In this document: positions 15,768 to 24,626 of the stretch, piece after piece
Layout of the letters: each line of letters starts with the position of its first letter
Position numbering within the stretch: position 1 is the stretch's first letter
Assembly (NCBI GenBank): GCA_021789605.1
Contig: JAJYJI010000001.1
Location: forward strand, 1 to 64,000
Direction of reading: 5' to 3'
DNA from: a bacterium
Lineage (GTDB): Bacteria; SZUA-79; Acidulodesulfobacterales; Acidulodesulfobacteraceae
Length of the DNA stretch: 64,000 nucleotides
Program-made: the position numbers and the translations under genes
The notes under the pieces: generated by a model
What the model saw: the letters and a program-made list of their open reading frames with translations, nothing else
Told to the model about the DNA's origin: nothing
Database searches by the model: none

Positions 15768-17480
15768 GTGAAATATTCCGCATTTTTTATTCCTTCTTTA
15801 AAGGAAGACCCCAGAGAAGCGGTGCTAAAAAGCCACAAATTACTTTTAAGAGCCGGTTACGCAAGACAGCTTTCGGGGGGCATTTATACTTATCTGCCTC
15901 TCGGTTTAAGAAGCCTTAAGAAATTAGAAGATATAATAAGGCAGGAAATGGATTCGGCGGGAGCGGTAGAGCTTTCGATGCCGTTTGTGCAGCCGCTGGA
16001 ACTTTGGAAAGAATCGGGAAGAGACGAGGATTACGGAAAGGAATTATTGAGGTTCAAAGACAGGCAGGGCAGAGATTTTTGCCTTGCCCCTACTTACGAG
16101 GAGGTCGTTACCGACCTCGTCAAGAAAAACGTCAGGTCGTACAAAGAACTTCCCCTGACCCTGTATCAGATACATCTTAAATTTAGAGACGAGATGCGTC
16201 CCAGATTCGGTTTAATGAGGGCAAAAGAATTTATTATGAAGGATGCCTATAGTTTCGATATAGACGAGGACGGCATGGACGCAAGCTATAAAAAAATGAG
16301 AAAGGCCTATGAAAATATATTTAGCAGGCTCGGGCTGGATTTTAAATTTATCAAAGCTCAGGCTGGAGAAATAGGGGGAAAATATTCGGAAGAACTTATG
16401 GTCTTTTCGGAATACGGAGAAGACAAAATAGTCGTTTGCGAAAATTGCGGAAATTATTCTTCTATCGACGAAGCCGATTCCATAAGCGATTATAAGGGGG
16501 CGCTTGAATCGTGCAGACAGCCATTAATGACCAAACTCTTTACTCCGGGAAAAAAATCCGTCGAAGAAGTATCGGAATACCTTAAGGTAGATAAAGACTG
16601 TTTCGCTAAAACGCTTATATACGAAACCGAATCCGGATTCATTGCGGGGGTCGTAAGGGGAGACAGGGAAATTAACGAACATAAGCTAAAAAAAGCCGCC
16701 GGAGTTAAAAACTTATTTCTTGCGAAAGACTCGGACGTCGAAAACATAACGGGAGCGCCTTGCGGTTTCGCAGGCCCGTTCCGTTTGAAAGGACATATCC
16801 GCGTCGTTATAGACGAAGAGATTAATAATTCGGAGTATTGGATAACCGGAGCAAACGAAAAAGACGCCCATATGGCAAACGTAAAGCCCGGACGCGATTT
16901 TATGCCGGATATAACGGCCAACATAAGAAGCGTGCAGGCCGGAGACAAATGCGCCAGATGCTCCGGCAGGCTGGAGATTAAAAACGCCATCGAACTTGGG
17001 CATATTTTTAAACTCGGCGAAAAATATTCCGAGATTTTAAACGCAAGATTTTTAGACGAAAAAGGCGAATACAGGTTTTTTGTTATGGGCTGTTACGGCA
17101 TAGGGGTGGGAAGAACCCTGCAAACCCTAATAGAAGTTCTTTCCGACGAAACTGGAATAAACCTTCCGGTTTCCGTAAGCCCGTTCGTTATAGCCGTAGT
17201 AAGCCTTAACGCCGGCGATGCGGACATAACCGCGCTTTCCGAAAAAATTTACGGCGATATAACCGCGATGGGAATCGACGTTATTTACGACGACAGAAAG
17301 TTATCCGCGGGCATAAAGCTTAAAGATATAGATTTAATAGGCATACCTTTCAAAATAGTAATCGGCAATAGGACGATTAAAGATGAAAAATATGAACTTA
17401 TTATAAAGTCCGGCAATATAAAGGAAGTTTTTGACGACCTTGAAAGTTTGTATAAAAGGGTTAAAGAACTTTTAAGATAG
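15768..17480 (+). CDS. proS: Prolyl-tRNA synthetase, bacterial type
   Basis: The 570-aa protein is a class II synthetase: motif 1 around LEDIIRQEMDSAGAVELSMPFVQP, motif 2 LKFRDEMRPRFGLMRAKEFIMKDAYSF near residue 150, an editing (INS) domain in the middle (about 230-390) and motif 3 GCYGIGVGRTLQTLIE near 445, followed by the anticodon-binding domain. It charges tRNA-Pro and hydrolyses mis-made Ala-tRNA-Pro. Size matches the bacterial ProS with editing domain. It is followed by a strong bidirectional terminator. Confidence 0.96.
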   Translation: MKYSAFFIPSLKEDPREAVLKSHKLLLRAGYARQLSGGIYTYLPLGLRSLKKLEDIIRQEMDSAGAVELSMPFVQPLELWKESGRDEDYGKELLRFKDRQGRDFCLAPTYEEVVTDLVKKNVRSYKELPLTLYQIHLKFRDEMRPRFGLMRAKEFIMKDAYSFDIDEDGMDASYKKMRKAYENIFSRLGLDFKFIKAQAGEIGGKYSEELMVFSEYGEDKIVVCENCGNYSSIDEADSISDYKGALESCRQPLMTKLFTPGKKSVEEVSEYLKVDKDCFAKTLIYETESGFIAGVVRGDREINEHKLKKAAGVKNLFLAKDSDVENITGAPCGFAGPFRLKGHIRVVIDEEINNSEYWITGANEKDAHMANVKPGRDFMPDITANIRSVQAGDKCARCSGRLEIKNAIELGHIFKLGEKYSEILNARFLDEKGEYRFFVMGCYGIGVGRTLQTLIEVLSDETGINLPVSVSPFVIAVVSLNAGDADITALSEKIYGDITAMGIDVIYDDRKLSAGIKLKDIDLIGIPFKIVIGNRTIKDEKYELIIKSGNIKEVFDDLESLYKRVKELLR

Positions 17481-17512
17481 ATTACGAAAACAGGCGCGTG
17501 TTTTGATAAAAA

Positions 17513-17548
17513 AATCCCGCGTTTTTTTAATTGAAAAAACGCGGGATT
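17513..17548. terminator. Bidirectional intrinsic terminator between proS and the fmdB-like gene
   Basis: AATCCCGCGTTTTTT and AAAAAACGCGGGATT form a 15-bp perfect stem with a TAATTG loop. A/T tracts flank it on both sides, so it can end transcription of proS (+) and of the zinc-ribbon gene (-). Confidence 0.9.
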
Positions 17549-17583
17549 AAATTTTTAACCGGACGACCGTCCGTTAATTATGC

Positions 17584-17805
17584 TCAGCCGAATCCGCTGT
17601 GTCCTCCGCCGCATGAACCGGAACCGCCGGAAGCATAACCGCCGGAATACCCGCCGCTTCCGCAGCTGCTGAAAGAACTGACTCTTTTTACAGGTTTCGG
17701 CTCTCCGCAAACGGGACATTTTAAATCTTCGCTCTTTTCGCTGAGCCTTTGATAAATTTCAAATATTTTTCCGCATTTTTTACATTCGTATTCGTATATA
17801 GGCAT
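17584..17805 (-). CDS. FmdB-family zinc-ribbon protein
   Basis: The 73-aa protein MPIYEYECKKCGKIFEIYQRLSEKSEDLKCPVCG has the two CxxC knuckles of the FmdB/CxxC_CXXC regulatory family, followed by a Gly/Ser/Cys-rich tail (GGYSGGYASGGSGSCGGGHSGFG). The family is very widespread; function is not settled, though some members are described as regulators of amidase expression. The start behind AGGAGGAAA is secure. It is transcribed alone. Confidence 0.85.
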   Translation of the reverse strand: MPIYEYECKKCGKIFEIYQRLSEKSEDLKCPVCGEPKPVKRVSSFSSCGSGGYSGGYASGGSGSCGGGHSGFG

Positions 17806-17948
17806 TTATATATTTCCTCCTTTAGTCGTTTTTAAAAACCGCGCAGTATACCTTTACCTTTTAACTTCGGCCTTTTATATTAATTTTATCATAAAATAGG
17901 TTAAAATTCAATTTTTATGATTTTTTTTATGATTCTCTGTTTGCGGCT

Positions 17949-19367
17949 TTAAAGCTTTCCGGTAACAAGCTTTATATAATATTTATCTATGTTTAAACTG
18001 TACAGGGTATTCATATAATTTACTTTTGCAGTTTTATACTCGTCAAGCGTCCTGTCCAAGTCTATCAGCGTCGTTATTCCGGCCTTATATCTGTTTGAGG
18101 TTATCTTTAAAGTCCGGTTTGCGTTTAAAACCGCAAGTTTTGCAACCTTCGTATTCATAAGGTCGGTTTTATACTGCAAATATGCTTTTCTAACCTGCAT
18201 TTCTATTTTGCTTTTCAAAAGCCCCTGATATTCGAGCATCGTATTGTATCCGGTTTTTGATTTTTGCAGATTATTATAATCGTATAATCCGGAAAAAATA
18301 TTAAATTTAAGCATAACCGTTAAAGCGTAACCATAGGAATCGTCGGGATGAATGGCGGGTCCGTTGCTGAAATAATCGTAGCCGGCTACTAATTTAGGCA
18401 AAAATTTACCCTTTGCGGTTTCGATGCCGAGCTTCATATTTTTTTTATTAAGAAGAAGGGCTTTGTAATCCGGCCTATTGCCGAGAGCCGTTTTTTGCAG
18501 ATAATTTATATCGAACGATTTGCCTTTGCCGTAAGAGCCGTAGCTTAAAACGCTTGTAAGGCGGTATCTGGAATTTATAGGAATACCGATATTAATATTT
18601 AAAAAATATCGGGCTAGCATGTAATCCTTTTTTGCCGATGCAAGCTTTTCTTTCATGCCGGCAAGTTCGACGTCAGCCCTTAAAACATCGGAAGAAACGA
18701 CCTGTCCAGCCTTGAAAAGATTTTCGGCGAGGGTTTTGTAAGCCTTTGCCGTTTTTACTACGCTTTTCATAAGTTTAACGTATTGTTCCGCCAGTATAAC
18801 GGAATAATATGCCTTGGCGACATTATAAAGCACTTTTTGTCTGGTTTCGCTTAAACCTTTTTCTACCGACCGTTTATGAAGGTCCGCCCTTTTATATCCT
18901 AAATATATTTCACCTCCCATAAACAGAGGCTGTTCGACGGAAAATTCGGATTCGTAATTGTGAATCATTCCGGGTTCGTTTAAAAAATTTGGGCTGAAAT
19001 AGCTTTGAACATTTTGGTTTGTAAGTATTTTCTGATTTAATACGCTGCCGAACGCATAAAGCGGATTGTCGGTGTTAAGATATATTTCGTTAAAATTTAT
19101 TTTCGGGAGGAAGCCGCTGAAAGCCTCTTTTTCTTCGTAACCGGCCGCATTTAATTTAATTTTTTCTATTTTTAACATCTTGTTGTATTTTAAAGCATAT
19201 AGAAAAGCCTGATTTATGGACATAGCGCTTGTTTGAAAAGCAAAGGATTTTTTTGCGCATAGCCCAGCGGATATAAACGAGAGAAATATTATAAGCGCGG
19301 TAAGCGCGGATTTTAAATTTAAACCCGATGAAACCGCTGTGTATTTGGGCGAAAGGTCTTTATTCAT
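17949..19367 (-). CDS. TolC-family outer-membrane efflux protein (second copy)
   Basis: The 472-aa protein has a signal segment (SALTALIIFLSFISAGLCA), a first outer-membrane-factor repeat from SINQAFLYALKYNKMLKIE and a second ending LDEYKTAKVNYMNTLYSLNIDKYYI. It belongs to the same superfamily as the product at 10395 but is divergent. It lies 83 nt downstream of an ArsR regulator on the same strand, suggesting metal- or metalloid-linked export. No adaptor or pump follows. The start ATG (19367) sits inside a 19-bp motif shared with the arsR promoter and has no clear Shine-Dalgarno, so the true start could be further in. Confidence 0.82.
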   Translation of the reverse strand: MNKDLSPKYTAVSSGLNLKSALTALIIFLSFISAGLCAKKSFAFQTSAMSINQAFLYALKYNKMLKIEKIKLNAAGYEEKEAFSGFLPKINFNEIYLNTDNPLYAFGSVLNQKILTNQNVQSYFSPNFLNEPGMIHNYESEFSVEQPLFMGGEIYLGYKRADLHKRSVEKGLSETRQKVLYNVAKAYYSVILAEQYVKLMKSVVKTAKAYKTLAENLFKAGQVVSSDVLRADVELAGMKEKLASAKKDYMLARYFLNINIGIPINSRYRLTSVLSYGSYGKGKSFDINYLQKTALGNRPDYKALLLNKKNMKLGIETAKGKFLPKLVAGYDYFSNGPAIHPDDSYGYALTVMLKFNIFSGLYDYNNLQKSKTGYNTMLEYQGLLKSKIEMQVRKAYLQYKTDLMNTKVAKLAVLNANRTLKITSNRYKAGITTLIDLDRTLDEYKTAKVNYMNTLYSLNIDKYYIKLVTGKL

Positions 19368-19380
19368 ATATATTAATAAT
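19362..19380 (-). repeat. 19-bp motif identical to the arsR operator region, overlapping the tolC start
   Basis: ATTCATATATATTAATAAT here is identical to 19845-19863, just after the arsR -10 box. It contains the half-site ATTCATATAT also found in the arsB operator. A regulator bound here could control tolC directly. Confidence 0.5.
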
Positions 19381-19450
19381 TATATATTTGATTTATAAAT
19401 TTAATCTGCGATAATAAATAATTAATTTAAAATTTTAACGGTTTTTATTA

Positions 19451-19807
19451 TTATTTATGTATATTTAACGGGATATACTTTTCGATTTTTGAATTATTCG
19501 CATTATGATTTTCGTTAGAAGAGCCGCCGTTGCCGTATTCTTTTAAATCATTAAAAATTTTTTCTATCCTTTTGTCGTTAAGCTCGTAACACATCATGAC
19601 GCCGTCGCGCTTGCAGCTGACGATGCCTTTGTTTTTAAGGGATATAAGATGCTGAGAAACGGTTGCCTGGGGAAGGCCGAGCGACTCCCATATATTTTTT
19701 ACGCATGATTTCTCGTTAACCAGAACTTCGATTATTTTGAGCCTTATCGGATGCCCCAGCGTTTTAAGAAGTTCGGCTTCCGCAACATATTCTTCGTTAT
19801 TTTTCAT
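19451..19807 (-). CDS. ArsR/SmtB-family transcriptional regulator
   Basis: The 118-aa protein is a winged-helix repressor: LLKTLGHPIRLKIIEVLVNEKSCVKNIWESLGLPQATVSQHLISLKNKGIV. The Cys in EKSCVKNI lies in the alpha-3 position used by ArsR-type metalloid sensors (usually C-V-C; here only one Cys, so specificity is uncertain). Such proteins leave DNA on binding As(III), Zn or other ions. It has a near-consensus promoter followed by a dyad-like site (19845-19863), suggesting autoregulation, and it precedes a tolC gene. The same half-site lies at the arsB promoter (38826-38851), so arsB is a likely target. Confidence 0.85.
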   Translation of the reverse strand: MKNNEEYVAEAELLKTLGHPIRLKIIEVLVNEKSCVKNIWESLGLPQATVSQHLISLKNKGIVSCKRDGVMMCYELNDKRIEKIFNDLKEYGNGGSSNENHNANNSKIEKYIPLNIHK

Positions 19808-19844
19808 TTAAAATTAAAATCGTTAAAAACCGTTATATAAAAAT

Positions 19845-19898
19845 ATTCATATATATTAATAATATATTTATTATATTTAATTTTATTCCGCATGTCAA
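19845..19898 (-). promoter_or_regulatory. arsR promoter with downstream operator
   Basis: On the minus strand, TTGACA (19893-19898), 17 nt, TATAAT (19870-19875), both perfect consensus, followed by the near-palindrome ATTCATATATATTAAT (19845-19860). Placement at the transcription start fits steric repression by an ArsR dimer. Confidence 0.75.
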
Positions 19899-19922
19899 TA
19901 AAAAACAAACGTTAAAAAAATA

Positions 19923-19948
19923 AAACCCCTGCAATTACGCAGGGGTTT
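19923..19948 (-). terminator. Intrinsic terminator of the dsrE-like gene
   Basis: AAACCCCTGC and GCAGGGGTTT form a perfect 10-bp stem with a 6-nt loop. On the minus strand it is followed by TTATTTTTTT, ending the DsrE-like transcript before the arsR promoter. Confidence 0.85.
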
Positions 19949-19996
19949 AACATAATGTTAACGGAACGACAGATTTTCGGCCGCGTTAAATCTGGC

Positions 19997-20467
19997 TTAA
20001 AACGACAGATGGATTTGGGAATTGGCGGCGTATTCCATAAACGCCGCGGCTCCCGAATATTCAAGCCCGTCAATCATATCTTCTCTTTTAAAGCCGAAAA
20101 GGTCCATAGTCATCTGGCACGCTATAAGCCTGACGCCGGATTCCTGGCAGATGGATATAAGTTCGGGAACCGTCGCGATCCCGTTTTTTTTAATCATGGA
20201 TTTCATCATGGAAGTAGCCATGGCGGTCATACCGGGCAGGGTCCCTACGATATTGGGCACGGGCATTGGCATCGCGGGATTGCCGAGCGGAGAAACCTTA
20301 AGGGTGTCGCCGGCGTCTTTTTTTAAAATTTGCAACCCGTAAAAAGTAAAAAATATTGCGCTGTCGATATCGAGAGTCGAAGCCGTGGAAGCCAGAATAA
20401 GCGGAGGATAAGCCATGTCTAGCGTTCCGTGGATAGAGATAACAGCCATTTTAATCTTATCAGCCAT
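19997..20467 (-). CDS. DsrE/DsrF-family protein (DsrE2-like)
   Basis: The 156-aa protein belongs to the DsrE/TusD superfamily, most like the membrane-free DsrE2 subgroup: AVISIHGTLDMAYPPLILASTA at the start and the Cys-containing RLIACQMTMDLFGF near residue 115. DsrE proteins carry persulfide sulfur on a Cys during sulfur oxidation or tRNA thiolation. In many sulfur oxidisers DsrE2 sits with tusA and rhodanese genes; here it is alone with its own terminator and a GGAGAACAAAA ribosome site, so its partner is elsewhere. A sulfur-handling role is inferred from the family. Confidence 0.8.
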   Translation of the reverse strand: MADKIKMAVISIHGTLDMAYPPLILASTASTLDIDSAIFFTFYGLQILKKDAGDTLKVSPLGNPAMPMPVPNIVGTLPGMTAMATSMMKSMIKKNGIATVPELISICQESGVRLIACQMTMDLFGFKREDMIDGLEYSGAAAFMEYAANSQIHLSF

Positions 20468-20743
20468 TTTTGTTCTCCTTATTGTTATATCGTTAGATTA
20501 AATTAATTAAATTAAATAGATAAAAAATTAATTTTTAAGATAAAAATTTAAAAATTAAAGCAGGAAGATAAAATCAAGCCGTATAAATATAAAATTTGAT
20601 AAATTTTATGCCAGCTTTTTTTAATATATTATATCTTAAAATAAATAGCAAGAAAATATTTTTTTAGCCCAAAATAAAAAATATTATTATTTGCCGGTTT
20701 TTTTAACTAAACCGACAAATTTACCTTAATAATAGACTTAAAT

Positions 20744-20772
20744 TTGACATTTATTAAAATTCATGGTATATT
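20744..20772 (+). promoter_or_regulatory. Promoter of the transglycosylase gene
   Basis: TTGACA (20744-20749), 17-nt spacer, TATATT (20767-20772) with an upstream TG making an extended -10. The gene starts 71 nt on. The rest of the 375-bp gap (20468-20842) is very AT-rich and shows nothing else. Confidence 0.65.
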
Positions 20773-20842
20773 TTAACACATAAGCTCTAATATTTGTTTA
20801 TTTTTTAATAAATATATATATTTTATTAGCTTTACCAATATT

Positions 20843-21736
20843 ATGGAGAAAAATTTGAGAAAAATTAAAAAAATTCTATTCGGTTTGAGAATGTTTTTCG
20901 GAAAACTGATTAATAGAATCCAATTCAAATATTTTTTGCCCTATTTCATGCTATTATCGGTCGTACTTTCCGTAGCCTTATTATATTATTATTACGTCGT
21001 CCCGATGTATTACGGCTATCTGAAAGAAAGGCGGGACGTAAGGCAGCTTAAAAATAAAATACGGGTGGATTACGAAAAAATAAGAATTTTCAAGATTATA
21101 AAATCCTTTAATTCAGGGCTTCCGGTGCCTGAAGAAAAAAAAATTTCCTCCCTTATTTTCAATCTGGGAGAAAAATATAACATAAACCCTGCTTTAATCT
21201 TGGCGGTTATAAGAGTGGAAAGCTCGTTCAACAATTTCTCCTATTCCAATATGGGAGCGGTTGGTCTTATGCAGATTAAGCCCGTTACGGGACTTTACCT
21301 TATCAAGAAATACCGCATAAAGTCCAAAAAATTTAATTACGACGCAAAATATATCGGGCATCTTCCCGCAAGCTATCTGTATAATCCTTCTTTGAATATA
21401 AAAATAGGAGCGAGATATTTATTGAGCTTAATATACGAATTTAAAAATTTAAAATTCGCTTTATTTGCGTATAACGTCGGTCCGACGCTGGCATACAGGA
21501 CTTTAAAACTGCGCGCGACCGGAAGCGGGAGCGCCGGCATTGGTTCCGGTATTCCGGAAAGCACGAACGGGCTCTTTCGCGATTTTTATTACGGATATTA
21601 TAAAAGGGTCGAAAAGTATCTGCGGGCGTATAACGAGAAGATATTTACCGACGGAATAAAAACAGTAAAAACAGGCGGCATCGGCAAAGAATTTAGAACT
21701 CTCATAGCCTACAATTATTCCCCGAACCCGCTTTAG
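20843..21736 (+). CDS. Membrane-anchored lytic transglycosylase (SLT domain)
   Basis: The 297-aa protein has one N-terminal membrane helix (about residues 32-54) and an SLT goose-lysozyme-like domain: ILAVIRVESSFNNFSYS with catalytic Glu126, then GAVGLMQIKPVTGLYL, NPSLNIKIGARYLLSLI and ALFAYNVGPTLAYRTL, and the closing YYKRVEKYLRAYNEKI. It cuts peptidoglycan glycan strands to give 1,6-anhydro ends, remodelling the wall in the periplasm. Similar to MltE/Slt70 catalytic domains, without extra binding domains. It is convergent with the next gene, with only 5 nt between stops. Confidence 0.88.
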   Translation: MEKNLRKIKKILFGLRMFFGKLINRIQFKYFLPYFMLLSVVLSVALLYYYYVVPMYYGYLKERRDVRQLKNKIRVDYEKIRIFKIIKSFNSGLPVPEEKKISSLIFNLGEKYNINPALILAVIRVESSFNNFSYSNMGAVGLMQIKPVTGLYLIKKYRIKSKKFNYDAKYIGHLPASYLYNPSLNIKIGARYLLSLIYEFKNLKFALFAYNVGPTLAYRTLKLRATGSGSAGIGSGIPESTNGLFRDFYYGYYKRVEKYLRAYNEKIFTDGIKTVKTGGIGKEFRTLIAYNYSPNPL

Positions 21737-21741
21737 AAATT

Positions 21742-22641
21742 TTATATAAATTTAGAGACGTTATTTTTTACGTATTTCAAATATTTTATAAACGATGCGG
21801 TTAATATAAATAAAATTATAAAAATAACCAGAAAGAACCCTATGCCAAGACTGTGCAGATTGTGAACCCTTAAGGGGGTGATAAATCCCGCTTCGATAAG
21901 TTTCGGAAAGGCGATTTCCAATATCGCCGCCAGCACAAATGCCATGCCGCCCCAAAGAAGGGTTGACCCCGACGTGCCCCTTGCTATATATTCTATACCC
22001 TTTTTCGAAATATCAAGCCGTTCCATAAATGCGCCTACTAGCGCGCCTATGATTATTTGAGTCGCCATAGTTCCGAGTCCGAATAAAAGCCCGGGCAGGA
22101 ATCCTACGTATCCGTTAGGCATTTTAGGGGCAAGAACTGTATAAACGATAATGGCAAACGCTCCGGTTCCCCAGCCGGCAATAAATCCGTGCAGTAAAAC
22201 CATATAAACCGGAATATGCCCTGTTTTTTTGCTGATGTTTTTAGACAGCGATTTTATTTTCAAGAGTTTCATAAGCCTGTGCATTATGCCCTCGAACAAT
22301 TCGAAATTTTTTCCAAGGCCGGTTATATAAGCTCCCGCGTAAATCATGACGATGCCGACGAATATATATATTACCGGCATCGCGTCCGGTTTTGTCAATA
22401 TGCCCGCCAAGGCAAAATATGCCAGTTCGGAGGCGAGAGCCCTTTGAAAAGTGAACGCGAGAGAAAACAAAAGGCCGGTTTTAAATCCGCCCTTAGTGCT
22501 GTAACTGCCCACGGAATAGCTGAAAGTAATAGGCCACGTATGTTCGTCCGGCGTAAATCCGTGCACTATTCCTAAAAGGAAGGCGGTAAACAGCACGGAA
22601 AACATAGACGGAAAACTTTGGGGATTATAGAGATTAATCAT
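21742..22641 (-). CDS. Polytopic membrane protein, NicO/TauE-like, unknown substrate
   Basis: The 299-aa protein has about seven hydrophobic helices. Its N-terminal helix carries LLGIVHGFTPDEHTWPITFSY, with His and acidic residues that recall the H-x-x-x-D-H metal motifs of NicO nickel/cobalt exporters and the first helix of TauE/SafE sulfite/sulfonate carriers. A second histidine-bearing helix (VLLHGFIAGWGTGAFAIIVY) follows a loop rich in Lys. I cannot name the substrate: metal export and organosulfur transport are both open. It is transcribed alone from a weak ribosome site. Confidence 0.6.
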   Translation of the reverse strand: MINLYNPQSFPSMFSVLFTAFLLGIVHGFTPDEHTWPITFSYSVGSYSTKGGFKTGLLFSLAFTFQRALASELAYFALAGILTKPDAMPVIYIFVGIVMIYAGAYITGLGKNFELFEGIMHRLMKLLKIKSLSKNISKKTGHIPVYMVLLHGFIAGWGTGAFAIIVYTVLAPKMPNGYVGFLPGLLFGLGTMATQIIIGALVGAFMERLDISKKGIEYIARGTSGSTLLWGGMAFVLAAILEIAFPKLIEAGFITPLRVHNLHSLGIGFFLVIFIILFILTASFIKYLKYVKNNVSKFI

Positions 22642-22868
22642 AACTTTATTTTACGGCTAACGGTTAATAGCCTGCGGTTTATTCTCGTTTAACTTAACGC
22701 TTAACGGCTTATTAAGCATCTGTAAGTATTTATGTTTATATCGCCCGTTTATATTTAAATTTAAGCGTTAACCGCATGCAAATATGCTAATTGCAAATAA
22801 ATGAATAGCAAAAGGTTATTTATTATTATTCAATTTTCATAAAATTATATCATATTGTATCAATTTTT

Positions 22869-22916
22869 AAAGGTATAATTAAATATATAATTAAAGGTAT
22901 AATTAAAGGTATAATT
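22869..22916 (+). repeat. Four 12-bp tandem units (AAAGGTATAATT) ahead of pyk
   Basis: Units 1, 3 and 4 are identical AAAGGTATAATT and unit 2 is AAATATATAATT. Every unit has a perfect or near-perfect TATAAT or TATAAT-like -10 hexamer in a 12-bp register. The 355-bp gap (22642-22996) otherwise holds only AT-rich DNA and TTAACG/CGTTAA words. Confidence 0.8.
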
Positions 22917-22996
22917 AAAGGCAGGCATGATTAACGCGCTCAAACCCGCCATAATATATCATAACCATTGCGGAGGAACGTCTCGTCAAATAAAAT

Positions 22997-24481
22997 ATGC
23001 TTAACAATAAAATGGTTAAAATAATAGCCACTTTAGGGCCGGCAAGCAAAAGTAAGATTATCATTAAAGAAATTATAAAAAACGGAGCCGATGTCGTCAG
23101 GCTTAATTTCTCTCACGGAAATTATGATTTTTTTAGCAGGGCGATAAAAGATATTAGGGAAATTTCGAGAGACGCGGGCATCCTAATAGATTTGCCCGGA
23201 CCAAAAATAAGAACCGGCAAATTGGCCCGGAAAGAAATTTTTCTTAAAAAGGGCGGCAGAGTAGTATTAACCAGTAAAAATATAATATCGGACGGGTCAA
23301 ATATATTTATAAATTATCCTTACCTCGGAAAGGATATAAAACTTAACAGCCACGTTTATATCGACGACGGAAAGATAAAAATTAAAGTAATAAAAAAATT
23401 AAGCGAAGACGAGCTCTTATCCGAAGTTGCAATCGGAGGCGTATTAAGGGAAGAAAAAGGCGTGAATTTTCCTGACGCGGTTTTAAGCATTCCGTCCGTT
23501 ACGGATAACGATATAGAATTTTTAAAATTCGGCGCCGCGCGCGACGTCGATATGTTCGCGGTTTCATTCGTAAGGAAACCCGAAGATATAATTTACGTAA
23601 AAAATTTCCTTAAAAACAACTATCCGGAAAAAGAATTTTTAATTATCGCAAAAATCGAGAAAATCGAAGCGGTAAAAAATATCGGAAAAATAGCCGAAGC
23701 CGCGGACGCCTTAATGGTGGCGAGAGGAGACCTAGGGGTAGAAGCCCCCGTCGAGAATATTCCTTTAGAGCAAAAAAAAATAATTTCCGCCGCCAATTTT
23801 TATAAAAAACCGGTTATAACCGCAACGCAAATGCTTTTATCAATGGTCGAAAACGAGTCTCCGACGAGAGCGGAGGTTACCGATATTTCTAACGCCATTT
23901 TTGACGGAACGGATTCCGTAATGCTGTCCGAAGAAACGGCAACCGGCAAATATCCCGCCTGCGCCGTCAGATACATGTCGAAAATTATCAGGGCTACCGA
24001 GAAGAGCCGTATTTTCAACGAAGCCGGCAAGTTTGGCGAAATCGATAAAACCGGCGGATATTTCAGGAAATACGGCGATTTTAATAACAGGGCGGAGCGA
24101 ACGGAAAATATTTCGTTAATAATAGCGGAAATGACGGTAGCGGCGTCTAAACTTTTAAAAAATTCCATTATAATAGCGATAACGAGGTCGGGTTATACGG
24201 CAAATTTAATATCTTCGCTAAGGCCCGGCGTTCCTATTCTGGCCGTGGTTTCCGACGAAAGAATTAAACGGAAGCTGTCTTTGAATTTCGGAGTTTCGTG
24301 CATTGTAGCGGAAAATATAGCGGACAAAAATGTTTTTTCGGAAAACCTTACGGATATAATCGGCGGATGGCTGTCCGCCGATAAACGCCGTTCCTTTTCT
24401 TTTGCGGTATTGACCGGCGGAATACCCATAGGCGAACCCGGCTCCACCGATTTCGTAAAAATAGTTAAAATAAAAAATTAA
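22997..24481 (+). CDS. pyk: Pyruvate kinase
   Basis: The 494-aa protein is full-length pyruvate kinase: MVKIIATLGPASKSK at the start, VRLNFSHG near residue 35, ILIDLPGPKIRTG, the active-site AKIEKIEAVKNI and LMVARGDLGVEAP, PVITATQMLLSMVENESPTRAEVTDISNAI, and the C-terminal IIIAITRSGYTANLISSLRPGVPILAV. It makes ATP and pyruvate from PEP and ADP in glycolysis. An in-frame TAA lies just upstream, so translation begins at ATG 22997 or at the internal Met of MVKIIATLG. The GGAGG at 22973 is rather far from the start. Confidence 0.95.
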   Translation: MLNNKMVKIIATLGPASKSKIIIKEIIKNGADVVRLNFSHGNYDFFSRAIKDIREISRDAGILIDLPGPKIRTGKLARKEIFLKKGGRVVLTSKNIISDGSNIFINYPYLGKDIKLNSHVYIDDGKIKIKVIKKLSEDELLSEVAIGGVLREEKGVNFPDAVLSIPSVTDNDIEFLKFGAARDVDMFAVSFVRKPEDIIYVKNFLKNNYPEKEFLIIAKIEKIEAVKNIGKIAEAADALMVARGDLGVEAPVENIPLEQKKIISAANFYKKPVITATQMLLSMVENESPTRAEVTDISNAIFDGTDSVMLSEETATGKYPACAVRYMSKIIRATEKSRIFNEAGKFGEIDKTGGYFRKYGDFNNRAERTENISLIIAEMTVAASKLLKNSIIIAITRSGYTANLISSLRPGVPILAVVSDERIKRKLSLNFGVSCIVAENIADKNVFSENLTDIIGGWLSADKRRSFSFAVLTGGIPIGEPGSTDFVKIVKIKN

Positions 24482-24595
24482 CGGACTATCGCTTAAAAAT
24501 TATTTTGCCGAAATTGCCGGAATTATATAATTTTTTATTTTTACCGATTATAATTATATTATTTGCATTATAACGCTTCGCAAAGTTCTAAAATT

Positions 24596-24623
24596 ATGGA
24601 GGGCGTAAAATGGAGGGCGTAAA
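24596..24623 (+). repeat. 14-bp tandem duplication of the ribosome binding site
   Basis: ATGGAGGGCGTAAA occurs twice back to back, immediately before the TTG start of the EAL/HDOD gene. Each copy holds GGAGGG, so the second copy is the functional Shine-Dalgarno and the first a spare. Confidence 0.8.
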
Positions 24624-24626
24624 AAA

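Noticed and set aside
24496-24525. Another TIR-family end (CCGAAATTGCCGG)
   Set aside because: Only the first 12 bases match and the GATAGAA part is missing; no partner end or target duplication.
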